Shown here one piece after another: positions 1 through 6,630 of a DNA stretch of 7,366 bases (positions are counted from its first letter, which is position 1; every line of letters starts with the position of its first letter). Origin of the DNA: Bryobacteraceae bacterium. Its GTDB lineage: Bacteria > Acidobacteriota > Terriglobia > Bryobacterales > Bryobacteraceae. The position numbers were made by a program, and so were the translations under genes. Below the pieces are notes generated by a model that worked only from the letters and a program-made list of their open reading frames with translations, did not search any database and was not told the DNA's origin. The DNA lies in contig JAICMB010000153.1 of the NCBI GenBank assembly GCA_025929455.1, positions 1 to 7,366 on the forward strand, read 5' to 3'.

Positions 1-69
1 GTCGACTGGATGGGCGTAGTGCAGCCGCTTCGCGGACACGAATATGTGTACACGCCCGCGGAGCAGTAG
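1..69 (+). CDS. 3' end of an unidentified plus-strand gene (partial)
   Basis: The first frame of the plus strand is open from the window edge to a TAG at 67-69 and gives 22 residues, starting VDWMGVVQPL and ending TPAEQ. The residue mix looks like a real protein end rather than an antisense shadow, and the gene would converge on the minus-strand operon that stops at 135. Frame 3 of the same strand is also open here, so the choice of frame rests on composition and on the neat tail-to-tail arrangement. The fragment is too short to name a family. Confidence 0.4.
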   Translation, partial: VDWMGVVQPLRGHEYVYTPAEQ

Positions 70-134
70 CGACTCGCGCGGACGAAGGGCCAGCCAGCAA
101 GACTGACCGCCCCACGGATACGCTACTGGAGCGA
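70..134. other. Convergent intergenic gap with an 8-bp inverted repeat
   Basis: These 65 bases separate the two converging gene ends. CAGTAGCG at 64-71, overlapping the plus-strand stop codon, is the exact reverse complement of CGCTACTG at 121-128, just past the end of the minus-strand operon. The 49-base loop is too long for an ordinary intrinsic terminator and no T-run follows on either strand. A smaller hairpin (CGCT, loop ACTGG, AGCG at 121-133) lies directly downstream of the operon's last stop codon. Neither is a convincing terminator. Confidence 0.3.
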
Positions 135-1442
135 TCAGCGAATACGGTAAATCAGGATCGAGAACTCCGATGAACACGTCACGCCGGAAAGCTCGAGGTC
201 GACGCAGTGCATCCCTTTCAGGTACGCGTGCTCCGGCGACGGCGGCTGTCCCGACTGGCGGCAACAAATCTCGTGACCGTCAATCTTGAGCGTTGTTGCT
301 ACACCTCCGCCCAGCACAAACCGCCAGACGCCTTCCTGGAAGTACCCTTTTCCGTGCCAGACGAGCGAGTGCGGAACGCTGTTGAGGAACGATCCTCCGG
401 GGCCCTGAACGGTGGGCACGTTCGTACACGCACCGGCGCCCTCCTGGGAGGCGAAGCGGCACTCCTCGACAATCCAAACCGGCCGCGCGGCGCTGCCTAG
501 ATGTGCAACCAGCTCCACTTCATGCACCTGGTTGCCGCTGAGTCCGAGCTTGACCTGCAGACTATCGCGCAGTGCCGCTTCAAGACGTACCAGCAGCGGC
601 GAATCGTCATGAACCCAGGCCGTCAAGCGCTGTGGCGTGAACGAACCGTTGTCGGAGACGTCGCCTTCGGGAGTCTGGCCCGGCGCGGTGGTATAGACGA
701 CTTTTGTGTGCGACAGCGCGGGCGCCGATGCGGACACGTAGCTCTCATAACGCTGTCCGAGTCGTTCGACAAATGCATACACGTAATCGAGATCCGATGC
801 GGGCACGGTCTGCCAGCGAGTCGAGGCGATGTACTGTTTGGGGGCAGCCGCTGCGCTCACGGCGGCGGGACGCCCTACAGAAGGCTGGTTATCTCCTCGC
901 GAAACATCCTCCGCGATTAGCAGAACGACGGGACGGCGCGTGCGATGCGCGTGGGACAGTAGTTTCAGTTCATCCTGTGCGGGGCGCGGGTCGGGACGCT
1001 GCAGGTCCAGGACATATCCCTGCACGTCGCCCGCGTCCGTCAAAAGCATGATCATGGCGATGTCGGGAGCGTCGAGATACGGCGTAGTACCCGACAACGG
1101 ACCCAGTTCGGTGATGCCGATCCCGATCACAACGCCGGTAACTTCGCGCCCGCCCATCCGGCCATCGATGGACGGACGCGGACAGACGATCACGTCGTCA
1201 ACGACGTTTCCTTCGTCCGCTGTGGTTGTGTAATCGACCTGAACCGGCAGCACGCGAGCAACGGCGTCCCGCAGAAGACCGACTTGCGCGAGACGTTTAT
1301 TAGTTTGCGTCAAGTCGCCGTCGAGGTTGCGAATGAAGAACGTCTGGGTGGCGTTGCCGGCGTGTACGGCCTTGACCACAAACTCCACCCATCCATCGCC
1401 GCGAGCTTCAATAGACTGAACGAATCCTCTGTAAACAGCCAC
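135..1442 (-). CDS. Uncharacterised 435-aa protein, duplicated N-terminal half and PA14-like C-terminal domain
   Basis: Last gene of the six-gene block; I do not recognise the family. The start chosen is GTG at 1442, because AGGAGG (1452-1447) lies 4 bases upstream; a TTG at 1457 in the same frame would add five residues but would put the ribosome site inside the gene. There is no signal peptide or membrane span. Residues about 4-71 and 101-178 look like two copies of one module: beta strands, a strand such as FFIRNL or GYVLDL, a charged helix, and a closing strand (LPVQVDY, RPVVLLIA). An Ala-rich linker (192-200) and a mixed middle region follow. The end (about 355-433) resembles a PA14-like beta-sandwich: GYFQEGVWRF, then TLKIDGHEI, then LKGMHCVDLEL. 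It has paired Cys393/Cys394 and Cys413, Cys423. PA14-type domains often bind glycans or mediate contacts, but this match is by eye. It starts 26 bases after the 555-aa gene ends. Confidence 0.85.
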   Translation of the reverse strand: MAVYRGFVQSIEARGDGWVEFVVKAVHAGNATQTFFIRNLDGDLTQTNKRLAQVGLLRDAVARVLPVQVDYTTTADEGNVVDDVIVCPRPSIDGRMGGREVTGVVIGIGITELGPLSGTTPYLDAPDIAMIMLLTDAGDVQGYVLDLQRPDPRPAQDELKLLSHAHRTRRPVVLLIAEDVSRGDNQPSVGRPAAVSAAAAPKQYIASTRWQTVPASDLDYVYAFVERLGQRYESYVSASAPALSHTKVVYTTAPGQTPEGDVSDNGSFTPQRLTAWVHDDSPLLVRLEAALRDSLQVKLGLSGNQVHEVELVAHLGSAARPVWIVEECRFASQEGAGACTNVPTVQGPGGSFLNSVPHSLVWHGKGYFQEGVWRFVLGGGVATTLKIDGHEICCRQSGQPPSPEHAYLKGMHCVDLELSGVTCSSEFSILIYRIR

Positions 1443-1446
1443 GTTG

Positions 1447-1452
1447 CCTCCT
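1447..1452 (-). promoter_or_regulatory. Shine-Dalgarno site deciding the GTG start of the 435-aa gene
   Basis: On the minus strand AGGAGG is followed by CAAC and then GTG at 1442-1440. This strong site sits between the alternative TTG (1457) and the GTG, so it supports the GTG as the real start. The same SD-then-4-bases-then-GTG layout is used by the first gene of the operon. Confidence 0.75.
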
Positions 1453-1468
1453 CTCAAGGCTGACGCCG

Positions 1469-3136
1469 TTAACGGCCACCGGCCGGTTCAGACGCCCAAT
1501 AGGTGTTGTGTTGAATGGCACTCGCGTTGAGCGAGTGTGTCGTGATGACTGCGAGCGTGCCGCGCAGAACGATACCGGCCTTGAAGATGTCCACGGATGT
1601 GAGTTCGATGTCGATGTCGCCGACACCGGCGAAATGCGCCGGCAGTCCGCCGAACGGGGGATAGTCGTCGCCCTGAATGAGCTGCGCGATCTCGTTAGGG
1701 TCCGTGCTGGCGCAACATGGATCATCGGCCGAGAACTGCCCGGCAACCGGAGTAAAACGGTAACTGCCGTCCGGTTGCTTGTCGGGCGTGAGTGTGATGG
1801 GACCTGAAAAGCTGATGTGAGAGTCCGGCCAGCAATCGATATGAATCGTGGCCTGCCCGGCGATCCAGATGTGTCCGTTGGCGACGCCATGCTCGCCGGG
1901 ATCGGAAAGGTCCGCCGTGATGTCATGCACCTCGACGTCGTGCCCGCGGATATTGCGGTGGCGTCCGTTCTCGGCCGCGATCACGGGCTGAATGATCGAG
2001 TCGCACTTCTCTTTATCGACGCTGACTGCAAACTGAGATGCGTCCGCGAACGCGTCCGCGGTATCGCACGGAACGGGCTGTTGCTCTAATTGCAACGCGA
2101 GCAACTGTCCACCTAACGTGGTCGGCTGAAACGTCGTCAGATCCATGTCGCCCGGATTTGCGGGGGGCTGGGGGCGCAGCATGGGAATAACCAGGCCCGC
2201 ACCATAATCGAGTAACGCCTGCGTGATCGCGGCTCGAATCTGCGCCTGCGTGGGCGTGTTTTGTGTCAGGTCACCGAGAGCGGCGATGCGGGCGGCGAAC
2301 TGACCGCGAATCAGCGCGTCGCCGCCGAACGTATAGATATTCGGAGATGTCCAGTCAATGGCAATGTTCGCGGCGGTGACCTGGCTCAATGCAACCTTAA
2401 TTTGGCCGTCCGTTTGAATGACCGGCACCGTGACGTGCACGATCATGTCGGAATCAATGCGGACTGTGGAGATGTTTTGCGCGCGGAGGTGGCCGGGCAA
2501 ATTTAGTTTTACGTGCGTCGCGTCGGGAATTTCGACCGAAATGCGGCCCCGAAATGGCATCGCACCTGGGTCGTCGTCGTAAAGATCGACAGTGACGGCC
2601 CAGGTGTCATCGGGCGGCGGCAGACCCGTAGCTACGCCCGTCTGTACACTGTGCGCAAGTTCCGGGTGGTCTGCATACAGAGCGTGTACCTGCGGTTCAA
2701 CCAGTGCGACCGTGAGCGGCACTTGCCCTCCCGCCACGTTCAGGTTCAGCGCCGCCGCCGTCAGACCCGGAAACACAATGTTGAGAACCGGCGGACCCGA
2801 TGCGGGAGTAACCTTTTGAAACTGCCCCGGGAAATCGAATGCGAGCTGGTAAGGAATTGGATCGAGGCCCGCGATCTCGTTGACGGTGGCCTGCAGATTC
2901 ATATGCAGGTGCATGACGAGCCCAAGGTCGACGGGAGTGAGGTCCATCACAGGTGGATTGGCGGTATCGAGCTGCGCGTCTACGGTGGCGGTGAAAGCGC
3001 CGAGCGCGACGTTGTCTTTATGGACAGATGTCTGCACGCCCGCCGCGTCCGCCTCTGCGATGACGGCCGCAATTAGCGCATTCAAGCTCGAAGTGGGCAG
3101 TTCGATAATGTACCGGAAACAGGACGTCAATGACAT
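1469..3136 (-). CDS. Uncharacterised 555-aa protein, probable tandem duplication with TULIP-like (lipid-binding) layout
   Basis: Fifth gene of the block, starting with ATG at 3136 behind GGAG (6-base spacer), 12 bases after the 193-aa gene. I do not recognise a named family. Two halves begin alike: CFRYIIELPTSSLNALIAAV at about 6-25 and QFAVSVDKEKCDSIIQPVIA at about 368-387, each a beta strand, a short turn and an amphipathic helix ending in a similar I-A motif. After each helix come long alternating hydrophobic strands (for example 67-85, 227-262, 398-449 and 507-532). A start helix packed against long curved strands, present twice, is the pattern of tubular lipid-binding (TULIP/BPI-like) domains, so binding of a hydrophobic ligand is a reasonable guess. 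The first half is longer and carries Pro-rich stretches (172-176, 322-327). No signal peptide is evident. Cysteines cluster in the second half (357, 378, 435, 474, 475). Function unknown. Confidence 0.88.
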   Translation of the reverse strand: MSLTSCFRYIIELPTSSLNALIAAVIAEADAAGVQTSVHKDNVALGAFTATVDAQLDTANPPVMDLTPVDLGLVMHLHMNLQATVNEIAGLDPIPYQLAFDFPGQFQKVTPASGPPVLNIVFPGLTAAALNLNVAGGQVPLTVALVEPQVHALYADHPELAHSVQTGVATGLPPPDDTWAVTVDLYDDDPGAMPFRGRISVEIPDATHVKLNLPGHLRAQNISTVRIDSDMIVHVTVPVIQTDGQIKVALSQVTAANIAIDWTSPNIYTFGGDALIRGQFAARIAALGDLTQNTPTQAQIRAAITQALLDYGAGLVIPMLRPQPPANPGDMDLTTFQPTTLGGQLLALQLEQQPVPCDTADAFADASQFAVSVDKEKCDSIIQPVIAAENGRHRNIRGHDVEVHDITADLSDPGEHGVANGHIWIAGQATIHIDCWPDSHISFSGPITLTPDKQPDGSYRFTPVAGQFSADDPCCASTDPNEIAQLIQGDDYPPFGGLPAHFAGVGDIDIELTSVDIFKAGIVLRGTLAVITTHSLNASAIQHNTYWASEPAGGR

Positions 3137-3148
3137 GGTGAGCTCCGG

Positions 3149-3730
3149 TTATCGAACATCTTCCGGCGCCGGCGGAGGCGGCGCGCCGAAACGAACCGCT
3201 TGCACCCAGTTCTGTTTCAGCTCGCCGCGCCGGTACGCGTCGTAAATCATGCGGGGATGAAAGGTCAGCCCACTGCGCCGGACGATGTCGTACTCCACCA
3301 GCTTCTGAACTAGCGGGTGGCGGTGCGCGTAGGACGCCAGTCGATTGCGCTCCAGGCGGTCTTCACGATCGCCTGGTGCCGGCTGCAGGCCGAGTTGTTT
3401 AAAGACAAGCTCGGCCCGCGCCTCCGGTGTTGCCGGCAGTCCCGGTTTTCCGGGTAGTTGATCGAGGTGCTCCCGGATTTCCTTATCCAACTCCGCGAGA
3501 CGCCGCTGCTTCGCAGGCGGATTGTGGAAAGTCTCGAACACATGCTGTTGCATTTCTTTCGAAAGCTGCACACCAAGGTCCTCGAGAGCATAGAGCGGGT
3601 TTACCATCGTCAACCGAGCGAGGTCCGGGTTGCTGTTCATGCGGTCGACGATCTCTTTCATGTGCCGCCGAAAATCGCGGTGCGTTTCGATGACCAGCGG
3701 AGCATATTGCGGCGGCCCGTTTTCAGCCAT
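3149..3730 (-). CDS. Uncharacterised 193-aa helical protein
   Basis: Fourth gene of the block, ATG at 3730, with GGGAG 6 bases upstream and a 12-base gap after the protease stop. It is rich in charged residues and predicted by eye to be largely helical, with no signal peptide or membrane span. Residues about 20-66 (NPDLARL, then NPLYALEDLGVQLSKEM) recall the pattern of NHLP/nitrile-hydratase-alpha-like leader segments, where a DP-type motif is followed by a second one and an AL-x-x-LG sequence. The resemblance is weak, and the protein is too long and lacks a short Cys/Ser/Thr-rich core, so it is unlikely to be a RiPP precursor. A charged helix (74-91), a Pro-rich linker (93-102) and a second helical part (103-180, with HPLVQKLVEYDIV) follow; the end is Pro-rich (183-189). 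Its position between the protease and the TULIP-like protein hints at an adaptor or substrate, without direct evidence. Confidence 0.85.
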   Translation of the reverse strand: MAENGPPQYAPLVIETHRDFRRHMKEIVDRMNSNPDLARLTMVNPLYALEDLGVQLSKEMQQHVFETFHNPPAKQRRLAELDKEIREHLDQLPGKPGLPATPEARAELVFKQLGLQPAPGDREDRLERNRLASYAHRHPLVQKLVEYDIVRRSGLTFHPRMIYDAYRRGELKQNWVQAVRFGAPPPPAPEDVR

Positions 3731-3742
3731 TGGAAGCTCCCG

Positions 3743-5239
3743 CTACTGGCCGCAGGGCCCGCCTTCTTCGGTACGGACGTTCTTGACTCGGCCGGCGATC
3801 TGCTTGATCTGTTCGAGCAGCTTCTCGTCATTCAGCATCGCGAGAATTTCGCGCGGCTTCTTGCCCTTCCCGCGCTCCTCCGCGACTTTGAAAAGCTCTT
3901 CGCTCGCGGCAATCTCTTCCTGCGACATGTATTTCTGTGCGTGACGGAGCGCGTTGCGCGCGTCATGAAAATGCTGCTCCGTGAGCGTGCGCTCGGAGCG
4001 GTCCGCTTCGACAAAAGCCGCGCGCGCCTCTTCAATGTATTTGTGATACAAATGCCGCGCGAGGTCGCGGTCTTCCTGTTTGATCTCCGTATTGCGGAAC
4101 CGTTCGAGCAAGCGCTCTTCGTTCAGGAAGAAGAGGTCCATTCCGTAGCGGCCGATCTTGGTATGGCGCAGGAATTTGTCGCGCACCTCCTCAGCCATGA
4201 TGCGTTCGCGCGTTACATCCGTGCCGAGAATGCTGCTGGTCGCAGTAGTGGTTCCGCACGAGCAGTGGTCGGTGTGGCTGCCCTCGCCGCCTTTGCAAAC
4301 GATCGATCCCGAGTCCCCCGGATCGCTCATCCACATGGTCGCAATCTGGCTTTCAAAGGTCGCGTCGCCGAAATTGTATGTGATCGTGGGTGACGCATCG
4401 AGTTCCATGACGGAAGACGTCTGGTACTCGGTGGTGCGCCCCACCTTCTCGACGCTGTCGCCGATGTCAACAGACGCCGTCGAGCCCTTTCCAGCGAGAA
4501 ACTCAATGTTCAAGGCGCTCAGCACGTTTCCGATCGGATTGCAAAAGGTGCGGTTGCAGCCGCCCGCGAACAGCAGGCCAACCGCCGGATGATTGGGGTT
4601 CGGCGTCGGCATGAGATTGTTCTTCATCTGGTCAACGACCAACGGCGCGTCGGAGGCGCTCACCTGCGCGATGGCGCAGTCCACGGTATTGCCTGTCGCA
4701 TTGATCATCTGAAAGCGCTTCAGGGTCGCGACTCTGTCGTCGGGATCGACGCCTCCATCGAACGAGCCGGGTTGCAGGATGGCATCGCCGGCCACGCCGA
4801 GATTTTCGTTTGCGAGGACGTGGTTGTTGCTGAGGATGCAAAGCGACCCGTCCGTCAAGTCCGTAACCAGACAGCCGAGAGTTCCGGACGATATGACACC
4901 AGCGATAACCGGCGGGCCAATGCTGATGCCCGACGGCGCCGGACGTTCGCGCGCTGTAAAAGCATGCGGATAGATGGGGCCCGTTTCGACAACGTCGACC
5001 TGCACGCAGTCGCCGCCCACGTACATGCGGCGCGGCAGCAGACGGCTGGGCGGAATGAACCGCTGCGGCACTTTCTTGACGACATAGATGACCATGGCGG
5101 GCTCGTCGCTGATTTCTTTGTGCGCCACCCGTCTTCCAAACGCTGCGCCCACGATGTTGGAGTCTCGCCGCATGGAATCCATGTGGCGGGCCTTGAGTGC
5201 GGCGACGAGTTGTCGCGCCTTCAGGAATCGATCGTCCAT
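3743..5239 (-). CDS. Trypsin-fold serine protease with N-terminal accessory domain and long helical C-terminal tail
   Basis: Third gene of the block, 498 aa, ATG at 5239 with AGGAGG (5251-5246) 6 bases upstream. Residues about 8-87 form a small alpha/beta domain (helix, NIVGAAFGRR, AMVIYVVKK, DCVQVDVVETG). The protease follows with GTLGCLV (119-125), His140 in SNNHVLAN, Asp187 in NTVDCAIAQ and Ser310 in DPGDSGS: the full chymotrypsin-type triad in normal order, so it is probably an active endopeptidase. The sequence style matches the Nal1-like/trypsin-like family found in bacteria and plants. Oddly, GLLFAGGC...NPIGNVLSALNI (221-245) lies before the serine, whereas family members I know have this strand-and-helix segment after it. 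A His/Cys-rich loop follows the serine (Cys315, His322, His325, Cys326, Cys328). Residues about 343-498 are a charged helical extension. No signal peptide, so export by the Sec route is not indicated. Substrate unknown; proteins of its own operon are the obvious candidates. Confidence 0.9.
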   Translation of the reverse strand: MDDRFLKARQLVAALKARHMDSMRRDSNIVGAAFGRRVAHKEISDEPAMVIYVVKKVPQRFIPPSRLLPRRMYVGGDCVQVDVVETGPIYPHAFTARERPAPSGISIGPPVIAGVISSGTLGCLVTDLTDGSLCILSNNHVLANENLGVAGDAILQPGSFDGGVDPDDRVATLKRFQMINATGNTVDCAIAQVSASDAPLVVDQMKNNLMPTPNPNHPAVGLLFAGGCNRTFCNPIGNVLSALNIEFLAGKGSTASVDIGDSVEKVGRTTEYQTSSVMELDASPTITYNFGDATFESQIATMWMSDPGDSGSIVCKGGEGSHTDHCSCGTTTATSSILGTDVTRERIMAEEVRDKFLRHTKIGRYGMDLFFLNEERLLERFRNTEIKQEDRDLARHLYHKYIEEARAAFVEADRSERTLTEQHFHDARNALRHAQKYMSQEEIAASEELFKVAEERGKGKKPREILAMLNDEKLLEQIKQIAGRVKNVRTEEGGPCGQ

Positions 5240-5245
5240 CCGTAT

Positions 5246-5251
5246 CCTCCT
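5246..5251 (-). promoter_or_regulatory. Strong Shine-Dalgarno site of the protease gene
   Basis: AGGAGG with a 6-base spacer (ATACGG) to the ATG at 5239 is near-consensus. It contrasts with the 76-aa gene just upstream, which has no visible ribosome site of its own, so the protease is probably translated more strongly than its detached partner domain. Confidence 0.75.
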
Positions 5252-5272
5252 ACTGACTAACCTGCTTGTGAG

Positions 5273-5503
5273 TTAGGCGCCGTGAGGGCGAAATTCGCCC
5301 GTCACTTCGAATTTCAGTGGAATGCCTTCCACCCGGACCGGCTCTTTCGGGCGGTCCCGAGCGGTTTTCAGATAAACGGTGATGCAGTATTCATCGCCCT
5401 GGCGCCCGATCCCGGCGCCCGCGGCGTTGTACCGCTTTACGATCTCCTGCCGTCGCGCGGCGAGGACTTTGCGAACAGAGTCAAAATTCTTCGCGTCGGC
5501 CAT
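5273..5503 (-). CDS. 76-aa protein, free-standing relative of the protease N-terminal domain
   Basis: Second gene of the block. Its ATG (5503-5501) overlaps the stop of the prenyl synthase by one base (TGATG), and no Shine-Dalgarno site is visible upstream, so translation is probably coupled to the gene before. A longer open frame reaches back to 5665, but it only runs through the other gene. The protein matches the first 90 or so residues of the protease encoded 33 bases downstream in order and character: a basic helix (SVRKVLAARRQEIVKR, 9-24), NAAGAGIGRQ against NIVGAAFGRR, CITVYLK against MVIYVVKK, and GIPLKFEVTGEFRPHG against GDCVQVDVVETGPIYPHA. It would fold as the same small alpha/beta unit. 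Possible roles are inhibitor, folding helper or competitor for docking; these are inferences. There are no membrane or secretion signals. Confidence 0.88.
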   Translation of the reverse strand: MADAKNFDSVRKVLAARRQEIVKRYNAAGAGIGRQGDEYCITVYLKTARDRPKEPVRVEGIPLKFEVTGEFRPHGA

Positions 5504-6588
5504 CAGTTCGCGCCCGCGAATTTCGCCAAACGCGTTTCCAGCCCGCCCCAGGTACAGTGGCGAATGTAATCCAACAGATCTTCCAGGCCGGCCCGGTAAA
5601 TGTTCGCGGGCATCTCGCGCATCGCATCGCGTGCCTTGCCCGCATATTCGTCCATAGTGCGGCACGACATTTCGATCACCGCGTCCTGGGCCAGCAGACG
5701 ATTCAGGCGCCCTTGTTCGGTGCGCGTCAGTTTTTCGCCGCGGCCGAGCTTATCGAGCGGCACGTCGTCCGGATACAGCGAACGCGCGTGAATCATCGGC
5801 AGCGTAACGGTACCCTCGCCGAGATTGTGTTTCAGCGTCTTAAGCGCTTTGGCCGGGTCTCCGATGATGTCCATCAGGTCATCCACCATCTGGAACGCGA
5901 GACCCATGTTCATCCCGAAGTCGCGATACTTCTCGCGCACTGCCGGGCCCGCGCCTGCGAGCGCCGCGCCCGCTTCCGCGCATCCGGCAAAGAACGCCGC
6001 AGTCTTCTTTCCAATCACCGCAACATACGCACTCATGGACATGCGCCGGTCCCAATCGCGCCGGTTCAAATATGTATCAAGCTGGTCGACTTCCCCTTGC
6101 GCGATGGCGAGGCCGGTGTTAGCAAGTTGCTGGGCGAGGACAATGTCCTCCCTCGAGCGGGCCGCGTCAAGAACAAGTTTCAAACCGCGAAACACCATGT
6201 AATCGCCGATGAGCAGCGCGAGACCTTCGCCGTTCACCGCCTGCATGCTGGGCTTGCCGCGGCGGAGCATGCTGCGGTCCACCAGATCGTCGTGTACGAG
6301 CGATGCCTCGTGCATTAATTCGATTGCCGCTGCGAGCCGTGACTCGCGTCCGTTTATTGCAACCGTTGCGGATTTTTCGACAGCGACTGACAGATACGAG
6401 AGCAGGAATGTAATCGGTCGCAGGCGTTTGCCCGGCGCCCAAGGATAGTCCGCCAGAAAACGGACGGTCTTCACTTCCACGAGATCGTATTCAACCTGGC
6501 GCAGGGCGTCGTCGACGAGAGTGCGGCACAAGCGACTACGAAAATCGTCACACGTGGCGTTGTCCGCCGTGCGGGCAGTTTGATGCAC
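5503..6588 (-). CDS. Trans-isoprenyl diphosphate synthase, long-chain type
   Basis: First gene of the block, 361 aa, GTG start at 6588 with AAAGGAGG 4 bases upstream. It condenses isopentenyl diphosphate with an allylic diphosphate to build a linear all-trans polyprenyl diphosphate in the cytoplasm. Visible motifs are GKRLRP (53-58), the first aspartate-rich motif DDLVD (100-104) with no insertion, RRGKP (109-113), GEVDQL (165-170), GKKTA (193-197) and the second aspartate-rich motif in FQMVDDLMD (232-240). Residue -5 before the first motif is Ala95, as in IspB-type enzymes, where a small side chain leaves room for long products; FPP and short GGPP synthases usually carry an aromatic there. 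A solanesyl/octaprenyl-like product (quinone side chain) or another long prenyl is therefore more likely, but chain length is inferred. The region after the second motif is atypical: LKTLKHNLGEGTVTLP replaces the common GKPxGxDLxxGKxTLP, losing a Lys and an Asp. No prenyltransferase or terpene cyclase lies in the window. Confidence 0.95.
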   Translation of the reverse strand: MHQTARTADNATCDDFRSRLCRTLVDDALRQVEYDLVEVKTVRFLADYPWAPGKRLRPITFLLSYLSVAVEKSATVAINGRESRLAAAIELMHEASLVHDDLVDRSMLRRGKPSMQAVNGEGLALLIGDYMVFRGLKLVLDAARSREDIVLAQQLANTGLAIAQGEVDQLDTYLNRRDWDRRMSMSAYVAVIGKKTAAFFAGCAEAGAALAGAGPAVREKYRDFGMNMGLAFQMVDDLMDIIGDPAKALKTLKHNLGEGTVTLPMIHARSLYPDDVPLDKLGRGEKLTRTEQGRLNRLLAQDAVIEMSCRTMDEYAGKARDAMREMPANIYRAGLEDLLDYIRHCTWGGLETRLAKFAGAN

Positions 6589-6592
6589 TTCG

Positions 6593-6600
6593 CCTCCTTT
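6593..6600 (-). promoter_or_regulatory. Shine-Dalgarno site of the prenyl synthase GTG start
   Basis: AAAGGAGG on the minus strand, followed by CGAA and the GTG at 6588, fixes the start codon of the first operon gene. The match to the anti-SD end of 16S rRNA is very good and partly offsets the weaker GTG start. Confidence 0.75.
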
Positions 6601-6630
6601 CCCTGAGCAAGCGGCGATTCCCCGGGTTGT

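Noticed and set aside
1..134. Continuation of the operon into a further minus-strand gene at the left edge
   Set aside because: No ATG or ribosome site is present on the minus strand here, and the only open frame from a GTG looks like a shadow; a converging plus-strand gene end fits better.
1443..1457. TTG at 1457 as start of the 435-aa gene
   Set aside because: The strong AGGAGG lies between it and the GTG at 1442, so initiation at the GTG is more likely.
2040..2060. Direct repeat of GCGTCCGCG, 12 bases apart
   Set aside because: It encodes the Ala-Asp-rich ADAFADA stretch of the 555-aa protein and is too short and isolated to be a repeat element.
3458..4393. Long plus-strand open frame (311 codons) opposite the protease and 193-aa genes
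   Set aside because: It crosses the junction of two well-supported minus-strand genes, has no ribosome site at its ATG and reads like the complement of GC-rich coding sequence.
5504..5665. Upstream extension of the 76-aa gene to an ATG at 5665
   Set aside because: The extra 54 codons overlap the prenyl synthase out of frame, lack similarity to the protease domain and have an Arg/Gly-rich shadow-like composition.
5557..6318. Plus-strand open frame (253 codons) opposite the prenyl synthase
   Set aside because: The minus strand carries all conserved motifs of the synthase; the plus frame is rich in Arg, His and Val with no recognisable motif, as expected of an antisense shadow.
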